NCBI GenBank assembly: GCA_003023165.1
Contig: PXSD01000001.1
Span: 1 to 30,357, forward strand
Length of the DNA stretch: 30,357 bases
DNA from: Halobacteriales archaeon QS_9_67_15
GTDB lineage: Archaea > Halobacteriota > Halobacteria > Halobacteriales > Haloarculaceae
Direction of reading: 5' to 3'
Shown one piece after another: positions 15,213 to 21,305 of this stretch. The translations under genes were made by a program, and so were the position numbers. The notes under the pieces were generated by a model, which worked only from the letters and a program-made list of their open reading frames with translations, was not told the DNA's origin and made no database searches. Positions within the stretch are counted from its first letter, which is position 1; each line of letters opens with the position of its first letter.

Positions 15213-15833
15213 CTACACTTCGAACGCCAGCACGTCGCCCTCCTCGACGCCGCGCTCGGTCGTCCACTCGTAGGTGACCTCGAGGACGTACTGGCCGCGG
15301 CCGGGGTAGCGCTGGCTCTCGCCGTCCTCGTCGGGGCCGGGCTCCGGCGCGTGGTGGATCCGCGTGATGACGCCCTCGTCGTCGGCGTAGACGATGTCGA
15401 CCGCGAAGTCCATCTCCCGCATGACGTACGTGTGGTCGTCGACCTCGTCGTAGACGAACAGCATCCCCCGGTCCTCGGGGAGGTCCTCGGTCTCGCTCAG
15501 CCCGGTGTATCGAAGGTCGCGGGTGTCGGCGATAGCCGCGGTCACCGACCCGAGTTCCTCCCCCCCGGGCGTCGTGACCGCGACTTCGGTCGTCTCGTAC
15601 CCCGGATGTATCGGTGTCCTGGCCGTCGCGGACGGCGTCACGGTCGGCGTCGACTGGTCGGTCGGTGTGGCCGTCGCCGTCGACCCGTCTCGGGTCGCCG
15701 TCGGTGTCGGACTCGGCTCCGCCGTCCGGTCGTCGCCGTCTGAACCGTCTCCTCCGTCGGTTCCCCCTCCCTCGGTCCGACAGCCGGCTCCTCCCGCCGC
15801 CGCACACGCCGCGAGAATCGCGCGCCGTCTCAT
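15213..15833 (-). CDS. Lipoprotein with DUF192 domain
   Basis: The 206-residue protein starts with MRRR and a short hydrophobic stretch ending in the lipobox GAGC (Cys 18), so it should be exported (Tat-like Arg run) and lipid-anchored. A low-complexity Thr/Pro/Ser/Asp linker (residues about 20-75) is typical of haloarchaeal cell-surface proteins. The C-terminal DUF192 domain (about 80-205) shows TRDLRYTGLSETEDLPEDRG, MLFVYDEVDDHTYVMREMDF and a final beta strand GVEEGDVLAFEV. DUF192 has no established biochemical role. The neighbours give no pathway link. Confidence 0.88.
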   Translation of the reverse strand: MRRRAILAACAAAGGAGCRTEGGGTDGGDGSDGDDRTAEPSPTPTATRDGSTATATPTDQSTPTVTPSATARTPIHPGYETTEVAVTTPGGEELGSVTAAIADTRDLRYTGLSETEDLPEDRGMLFVYDEVDDHTYVMREMDFAVDIVYADDEGVITRIHHAPEPGPDEDGESQRYPGRGQYVLEVTYEWTTERGVEEGDVLAFEV

Positions 15834-15875
15834 ACCGGTCCTCCGAGCTGTTAACGGAAAAACACGCTGCTCCGC

Positions 15876-16463
15876 TCACTGCTCCACTCGACTCGGTCGG
15901 CTGTCCCAGGGGCCTTCAGGTGGTTCGGTCGTCGCGCCGCTCGTCTCCAGCGGGAGTCGCTCGCGAGCGCGTTCGACCCCGGTCGCGACGTTCTGGGTCG
16001 TCCCGTTCAGATGGTCGGCACTCGCGAGCGGGTTGACGCTCGATAACTCTTCGTGGGCGTAGACGTCGACACCGGCCCCGTCGGGGAACAGCATCACGTG
16101 GAGTTGTCGGCGCGCGAGCGGCGACTCGCGGTAGACCCAGGAGCCCCGTTCTGCCTGCCCGTCACGGGTCTTGAGTCGCGAGAGGGGGTTCCGGACGAAC
16201 CCCTCGGCGTAGAGGAGTCGCTCCGCCGCCGCGAGCGACCCGTCGAACCGACCGGCGTACTCGCCGGGCGTTATCGGTCTCGGTCCCGCTCGCTCGTCGA
16301 CGACTGTCCCTAATAGCGCGGACGCGCGCCGCCGCAGTCGCTCCCACCACCGGCTTTCGGGCCCGCGGTTCCACCGGACCGGGAGCGCGTACGCCTGGCA
16401 GAGGCCGACCACCGCACCGAACCGAGCGAGCACCGCGACCACGAGCCGCGAGACGGGCGCCAT
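15876..16463 (-). CDS. Conserved haloarchaeal hypothetical protein
   Basis: The 195-residue protein has a hydrophobic N-terminus (SRLVVAVLARFGAVVGLCQA), possibly a signal anchor. It is followed by a basic stretch (ESRWWERLRRRAS) and a globular domain with EGFVRNPLSRLKTRDGQAE, GSWVYRESPLARRQLHVMLF and GAGVDVYAHEELSSVNPL. I recognise the NPLS-LK / GSW-YR-SPLA-QLHV-LF pattern from conserved haloarchaeal proteins of unknown function. The C-terminal 30 residues are low-complexity. It ends 42 nt before the DUF192 lipoprotein start, same strand, so the two may be co-transcribed. Confidence 0.75.
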   Translation of the reverse strand: MAPVSRLVVAVLARFGAVVGLCQAYALPVRWNRGPESRWWERLRRRASALLGTVVDERAGPRPITPGEYAGRFDGSLAAAERLLYAEGFVRNPLSRLKTRDGQAERGSWVYRESPLARRQLHVMLFPDGAGVDVYAHEELSSVNPLASADHLNGTTQNVATGVERARERLPLETSGATTEPPEGPWDSRPSRVEQ

Positions 16464-16529
16464 CGTCGGCGATCGGAGTGGCGAACGGAAAACCGTGCCG
16501 CCGAACCCGGGCGACGGCGCGAGCGACCC

Positions 16530-16615
16530 TCATAGTGATTATTGTAGCGATTTACCGGTACGCGCCGTCACCGGGGTCGGCGCGATCCGGAAATAGTCTA
16601 CAACAATCACTATCA
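16530..16615 (+). mobile_element. 80-bp palindromic element, family 2, copy 2
   Basis: The core 16533-16612 is flanked by TCA on both sides (16530-16532, 16613-16615). It has the same orientation and length as 11547-11626, with five substitutions. One substitution breaks the outer stem (caacaatc for caataatc), suggesting an older insertion. The right TCA is the TGA stop codon of the leftward-reading M20 gene, followed in frame by TAG and TGA. Confidence 0.85.
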
Positions 16616-17499
16616 GCCGCGCCAGGACTCGGCGACGCCGCGGTAGATCTCGTAACACCGGTCGAGGACGGCGAGCGAGACGCTCTCGGTCGCGGTGTGG
16701 GCCTCGCCGGGTTCGGAGGGGCCACAGACCACGCAGGTCGTCCCCGCCCCGGCGAGCCAGCCGGCGTCCGTCGCGTGAGGCTTGACGACCTGCTGGGGCT
16801 GTCCGTCACCGGGCGCGTCGGCGGGCTCGCCGTCGTGAGCCTCGCGGGCGGCGGCCAACACGGCGTCGGCGAACTCCGGGTCGCCACAGGCCATCGGCGG
16901 GAGGTCCTGGTCGATGTCCCAGGTCACGCCGTCGATGGACTCGGTCCGGTCGAGCGGCGCGCGCTCGCCGGGCACCGTCCGCTCGTCGACGGTGACCTCG
17001 CAGCGCTCGGGGACGTCGCGCGGTAGATGGCGTTCTCGCCCGCTTCGAGCTCGCTCGCGTGCGCGGCCCTCCCCTCGGCGACGAGCGTGGACCCGCGCCG
17101 GCCCTTGTGGGCGACGGCCACGTCGGTGACGCCCGGCGCGGAGTAGCCGGTCGACCCCTCGCCGACGACGGCGTAATCGGGTGCGAACCCGCGGTCGATG
17201 GCCGCGCGCGCGCCGACGCCGCCGACCTCCTCGCCGACGAAGGAGACGAAGACCAGTTCGCTCCCCTCGGCGACCGCGGCGTCGCGGAACGCGCACATCG
17301 CGGCGGCGACTGCTCCTTTCATGTCCGCACTGCCGCGGCCGTAGAGGCGGCCGTCGTCCTCGCGGACAACGTACTCCCCGCTTTCGTCGACCTGCGAGTC
17401 GTCCGGCGGGACCACGTCGAAGCCGTCCATAGCGCCTTCGTGGACCGACAGCGACTTCAAAGCCCGCACGACCCGGTGTCGTTCGCCCACCCTATCCAT
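16613..17499 (-). pseudogene. M20-family deacylase (ArgE/DapE-like), degraded
   Basis: The 5' part (17499 to about 17022) encodes FDVVPPDDSQVDESGEYVV, DGRLYGRGSADMKGAVAAAM (metal-binding Asp) and FVSFVGEEVGGVGA (catalytic Glu), up to GENAIYR. The frame is then lost. The 3' part resumes in another frame with VPERCEVTVDERTVPGERAP, DQDLPPMACGDPEFADAVL, VKPHATDAGWLAGAGTTC and EAHTATESV. Compared with the family, about 70 N-terminal residues (including the first metal His) are replaced by MDRVGERHRVVRALKSLS, and about 35 residues around the junction near 17020 are missing. Both suggest deletions. Family members hydrolyse N-acyl amino acids. The stop codon is part of the TCA duplication of the adjacent 80-bp element. 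Confidence 0.82.
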
Positions 17500-17569
17500 A
17501 CGTGTAAATTGATTGATCGTTCAACGGTCGACAAGGTTTACATAGCTCGGGATGTATGTCACTCATGGA

Positions 17570-17695
17570 ATGGTGTCTGGAGAACATGACGCGTCGTCGA
17601 CGGCCACGAGCTGGGCAGGCGACGCCGGGTACGTCCGGCCGCGTCGGGGGCGCGGGGAGTGTTTCCACTCCAGCGTCATCGGCCGGCTCGACTGA
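17570..17695 (+). CDS. Possible 41-residue peptide, unrecognised
   Basis: The peptide starts MVSGEHDASSTATSWAGDAG and ends in FHSSVIGRLD. Its only support is a TATA-like tttacata at 17537-17544 with leaderless spacing. I find no motif and it could be the truncated start of a lost gene or chance. Confidence 0.25.
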   Translation: MVSGEHDASSTATSWAGDAGYVRPRRGRGECFHSSVIGRLD

Positions 17696-17907
17696 CGTCA
17701 GCTCCACAGCCATTCCGATCCACACCCACACCAAGGCGCAAACGACCCGTTCCGAACCGTCACCCGACGGGTCATCGCTCGTTCCGGACCCGAACCCAGT
17801 CCGGACCGACACTCGCTCTGGACCCACACCTCGGGCTCGGACCGCCCCAGGCCTGCACCCGCCTCGGGTCGCTTCGAGCCCAAACCTGGATTCTCGCGGC
17901 CAGGGAC

Positions 17908-17925
17908 GGCCGGTCTCGACCGGCC
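17908..17925. repeat. Perfect 8-bp stem-loop with 2-nt loop
   Basis: GGCCGGTC-tc-GACCGGCC lies in the gene-poor interval. It could be a termination or processing hairpin, but no T tract follows on either strand. Confidence 0.5.
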
Positions 17926-18026
17926 GCAGCCGTCGCACCGTTCGAGACGCGTCTTCGTTCGCGCGAGCACCCTCGTGAACCCCGGCCCTCGGTCGACCGG
18001 TTCGGTCCGTTCCGGGTACCGCGCGC

Positions 18027-18891
18027 TCAGTCCTCGGTCATCGACCGTAGCCGTCGGACCCGGTCGTCCGTGTCGGGGTGTGCGACGACGCCGACCGGGA
18101 CTCGTTTGAGCGCCGCCCGGACGGTCGGCCGTTCCGTGGCGAGATACGTGACGATCGGGCCCCGTTCCGTTGCCTCGAACCCGTCCGGGAGCAGGGACAG
18201 TCCCTGCAGCGACGCCGCGCGCCGGTAGTCCTGTCTCGGCCGCGCGTACGACAGCGACTCGAGCGCGCCGGCCAGCGCCGCGGGGTCGCCGGTCAACTGC
18301 GCCGCCCCGCGGTCGGCGGTGAACTCCCGACACGCCGAGAGCCACCGGGGGACGAACCCGAGTATCAGGCAGTACGCGCCCAGCACGGCGGGCGGAAGCG
18401 AGAGCAGAACGGCGACTATAGTAGAATTTGAAAGCGTTTGCACGGTCGATCGCACGTGGTCGTGCGGTCGTCCGAGCGATGTCTTTCAAATTCTACTACA
18501 GGAGCGGATACGCACCGATCAGCGAGACCGTGTCGGCGAACGAGCGGATCCACACCTGGCTCCCCCTCGAACTCACCGCGGGGGCGCCGGAGACGGGCGG
18601 CCCCGGACCGACGAGTGGTAGCGCTGCGACCCCCCGGTCGCAGAGACCGAGCGTGACTCGCAGGGCGAGCGCGACGACCAGTCCACCGGTCACGAGGACT
18701 GTGCCGACCATCACGAGGCCGTACAGCGCCACGCCGATGCGGTAGACGGTGCGGTCCAGCGTAGTGGCGACCGAGCGGGCGAGGTGGAAGGGCGCGACGG
18801 CGACGGACGCGGCGTTGGCGGCCACCACCAGTACCGCTACCGCGGCCAGGCGGACCCGGAGGCCCCTGTCGGGCGCGTCCGCGGTCGACAT
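18027..18891 (-). pseudogene. M48-like membrane protein gene split by an 80-bp element
   Basis: The 5' part (18891 to about 18501) encodes MSTADAPDRGLRVRLAAVAV and at least two hydrophobic helices, ending GAYPLL. The 3' part (18416-18027) encodes VAVLLSLPPAVLGAYCLILG, then REFTADRGAAQLTGDPAALA, a segment typical of M48/HtpX-type proteases (second metal-ligand region), and ends in SMTED. The two parts lie in different frames around the element at 18417-18500. Removing the element with one flanking dinucleotide joins them into one frame (about 260 codons). I find no HEXXH zinc motif in either part, so the catalytic segment was probably lost even before the insertion, or this is a non-catalytic paralogue. 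Divergent from the DUF368 gene. Confidence 0.78.
18417..18500 (-). mobile_element. 80-bp palindromic element, family 1, copy 2
   Basis: The core 18419-18498 runs TAGTAGAATTTGAAAG ... CTTTCAAATTCTACTA, a 16-bp perfect terminal stem. Relative to 2001-2080 it lies in reverse orientation with three differences. The flanks are TA on the left and CA on the right, so either the duplication has decayed or the left TA belongs to the element. It interrupts an open frame of the M48-like gene. Confidence 0.88.
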
Positions 18892-18977
18892 CGACCGAGA
18901 CCAGCGGTCCCGTAAACGATTGCGTCGACGCGCCACTCCACAAGAGACTTGCCGCAGATACCGCAACGTGTACTCGA

Positions 18978-19994
18978 ATGACGACAGCCCCGGACAGGGC
19001 CCGCGACGAGGTGACGCTCCGCGAGTCGGTCCCGCCCCTCCGCGAGTGGGCGACGACGTTCGTCGTCGGCCTGTTCATGGGGACCGCCGACGGCGTCCCC
19101 GGCGTCTCCGGCGGGACCATCGCGCTCATCGCCGGCGTCTACGAGCGGCTCGTCGCCGCGATCAACGCCGTCACGCCCGACCGGTTCCTCGCTGGCCTCC
19201 GCGCGCTCACGCCGCTCGACGGCGGGGTCTCGCCCGACCGCGCCGCCGCCGTCCTCGAAGCGGTCGACGGCTGGTTCCTGATCGCGGTGATGGCGGGCGT
19301 CGGCACCGCCGTCGTGCTCGTCGGGCAGGTCGTCGAGTTGGCGAACGAACGCGCTCCAGTGCTCCTCTTTGGCTTCTTCTTCGGCCTCATCGGCGCCTCC
19401 GCGGTCATCCTCCTGCGAGCGGTCGCCATCCGGACGCTCCCCGAAGTGGTCGCTGCACTCGCGGGTGTCGTCGTCGCATTCGTCGCTTCGGGCCAGTCCG
19501 AGACGGTGCTCTCCGGCGGCGGCCTCCCGGTGGTCTTCGTCGCCGGTGCCGTCGCGGTCAGCGCCATGATCCTCCCGGGGCTCTCCGGGTCGCTCCTGCT
19601 CGTCATCCTCGGGCAGTACACCTACATGTACACGCAACTGGGGAACTTCTTGGAGGGGGTCGTGGCGCTCGCGACCGGCGGCCCGCTCGACGCGCTCGTC
19701 GACTCCGCGGGCGTCGTCGTGACCTTCATCCTCGGCGGCCTGGTCGGCCTGTTCACCATCGCGCGAGTCGTCCGCAAAGCGCTCGACATCAATCGAGAGG
19801 TGACCTACGCCTTCCTCGTCGCGCTCGTCCTCGGCGCGCTCCGAGCGCCGGTTACGACCCTCGGCGGTCCGGAGTACTCCGTGACGTGGAACGCCTCGAC
19901 GCTCCAGGCGTTCGCCGGACTCGCCGTCGCCGGAGCCGCCCTGGTCTTCGTCCTCGACTGGTACGCCGTCGACATCGACCTCGACGGAGTGTGA
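18978..19994 (+). CDS. DUF368 polytopic membrane protein, likely polyprenyl-phosphate translocase
   Basis: The 338-residue integral membrane protein has about eight to ten hydrophobic helices. The DUF368 hallmark near the N-terminus is visible: VVGLFMGTADGVPGVSGGTI, and an inverted-repeat counterpart further on, SAMILPGLSGSLLLVILGQY. DUF368 members in bacteria (PopT) were shown to return undecaprenyl phosphate across the membrane. In an archaeon the substrate would more likely be dolichyl phosphate used in N-glycosylation, which is inference. The start MTTAPDRARDE leaves an acidic/basic cytosolic tail of about 25 residues before helix 1. Length is normal and there is no defect. It is divergent from the broken M48-like gene. 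Confidence 0.9.
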   Translation: MTTAPDRARDEVTLRESVPPLREWATTFVVGLFMGTADGVPGVSGGTIALIAGVYERLVAAINAVTPDRFLAGLRALTPLDGGVSPDRAAAVLEAVDGWFLIAVMAGVGTAVVLVGQVVELANERAPVLLFGFFFGLIGASAVILLRAVAIRTLPEVVAALAGVVVAFVASGQSETVLSGGGLPVVFVAGAVAVSAMILPGLSGSLLLVILGQYTYMYTQLGNFLEGVVALATGGPLDALVDSAGVVVTFILGGLVGLFTIARVVRKALDINREVTYAFLVALVLGALRAPVTTLGGPEYSVTWNASTLQAFAGLAVAGAALVFVLDWYAVDIDLDGV

Positions 19995-20052
19995 CCGGCC
20001 GAGAGCGGTCTGTCGGCGTGCGCTTTTTGCCGCCACCGGCATACACCCGGAT

Positions 20053-20810
20053 ATGAGTCCGCCTGTCGAGCGGGCCGGTCCGCCCGAGACGCGCCGCGAC
20101 GTCATCACCGAGACCCTCCACGACACCGACGTCCCCGACCCCTACCGCTGGCTAGAGGCCGACGACGAAGCGGTCGCCGAGTGGACCGACGCCCAGAACG
20201 ACTACGCCGACGCCGTCCTCGACACGCCCATCCTCGAGCGACCCGGCGACGACCACGGGCGCTGTTCGTCGGGGAATCGCCCGACCACGGGACGGGGCTG
20301 GTCGACCCCAACGAGTGGCCCGAGAACGACGACCCCGACGCGCCGACGCGGTCGATGAGCTGGTTCGTCCCGTCCTACGACGGCGAGCACGTCGCCTACG
20401 GTGTCACCGAGGGCGGCGACGAGCAGCACGACGTCCACGTGCTCCGCACCCGTGACAGCGAGGAGGCGACCGACCACGGTCACGAGTCCACAGACGGGGT
20501 CGTACCCCGCGCACACGGCGTCGGTGCGTACTGCAAGACGGCCGTCGTCGGTGCGCTGTTCACGCTCTCACCGCCGCTCTCGATGATCCTCTTCGCCTCG
20601 ACGCTCTTTCCCCCAGTACGGCGGCACCGTCGCGCTCGCGGTCGCAGCCTATGCCGCTCGATCACGACGACCATGAGTGCCATCGGTGCCGGCGTCGGTA
20701 CGCTCTTCGGCGTGACCGCCGCCAACCCTCGGCTCCACGCCGGCGCTCGCGTACTCGGCGTCGTCGTCGTCGGCTTCGCCGTCTCGACGCTCTCCGGAAC
20801 CGTTCTCTGA
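20053..20810 (+). pseudogene. Prolyl oligopeptidase (S9) relic fused to a membrane-protein remnant
   Basis: Part 1 (20053 to about 20233) is the N-terminus of an S9 peptidase: DTDVPDPYRWLEADDEAVAE followed by WTDAQNDYADAVLDTP. Part 2 (about 20260-20475) is in another frame: LFVGESPDHGTGLVDPNEWP, SMSWFVPSYDGEHVAYGVTE and GGDEQHDVHVLRTRDSEE, from the beta-propeller. About 70 residues between them and the entire catalytic domain are missing. Part 2 continues in frame into unrelated hydrophobic sequence (VVGALFTLSPPLSMILFAST and GARVLGVVVVGFAVSTLSG). This resembles the tail of a membrane protein that I cannot identify and is itself frame-damaged near 20610. It is a product of deletions joining two decayed genes. 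Confidence 0.75.
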
Positions 20811-20970
20811 CTGCCGTGGAGACCGTCCGTTCGTTCTGATCGCACGTCCATCCGCGCTGCCGTACCGGACCTATCCGTAGTGTGGCACCGATTTCCACGC
20901 TCTCGCGGTTTCTACCGAATGATAATGGCAAAAAGGGGTTATCCGTCTCCGGCCCGTTCGTTCAGATACT

Positions 20971-21171
20971 GTGACCCTCTACGCCTCCACTACACTCGGA
21001 CCCGACAGCTTGCGGAAAACGACGCTGTTCTGCCCGGAGTGTGGACACGCAAGTTCGAGTGACGGCGACTGGATCATCCGAGAACGCGCCGGCCGAGCGG
21101 AGTACAACTGTCCCGACTGCGAGACGGCGATCACCACCCGAAGTCAACGCGAACTCCCGCAATACGCCTGA
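20971..21171 (+). CDS. Small zinc-ribbon protein
   Basis: This 66-residue protein carries a zinc ribbon with knuckles CPECGH (after KTTLFCPECG) and CPDCET, spaced about 27 residues. I recognise the DSLRKTTLFCPECGH...DGDWI pattern from small conserved haloarchaeal proteins of unknown function. The only suitable start is GTG at 20971; a ggttat stretch (20937-20942) about 31 nt upstream could be its TATA box. A role in transcription or RNA metabolism would be inference. Confidence 0.7.
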   Translation: MTLYASTTLGPDSLRKTTLFCPECGHASSSDGDWIIRERAGRAEYNCPDCETAITTRSQRELPQYA

Positions 21172-21281
21172 TCGGTCGCCACAGCCCACAGAACGCTCCG
21201 TTCTGCCGTCCACCGAGCAACGTTTCGTCCCGACCGTCAGATCGGCGGCCCCGCATCGGTCTTCGACGGAAGCTTTTTGCT

Positions 21282-21300
21282 ACACACTGTGAAAGTGTGT
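21282..21300. promoter_or_regulatory. Inverted repeat just upstream of the histidine kinase start (7-5-7)
   Basis: ACACACT-gtgaa-AGTGTGT is a perfect 7-bp inverted repeat ending 5 nt before the ATG at 21306. A ctttttg tract at 21272-21278 could be the TATA box, so the repeat would overlap the transcription start, suiting an operator. Its geometry matches the repeat at 11416-11434 but the sequence differs. Confidence 0.45.
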
Positions 21301-21305
21301 GGAGA

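Larger units (their letters stand above)
17500..18026. other. Gene-poor interval of about 0.5 kb
   Basis: No gene is supportable with confidence. An AT-rich segment (17505-17545) carries tttacata (17537-17544), about 29 nt before a 41-codon reading frame at 17570-17695 that I do not recognise. A perfect stem, GGCCGGTC-tc-GACCGGCC, lies at 17908-17925. The middle (17700-17900) is Pro/Thr/Arg-biased in every frame and looks non-coding or decayed. Confidence 0.5.

Noticed and set aside
17556..17978. 140-codon frame on the plus strand in the gene-poor interval
   Set aside because: It is dominated by Pro/Thr/Ser/Arg with no domain, and the base composition gives similarly biased frames on both strands; only the short frame at 17570 has any promoter support.
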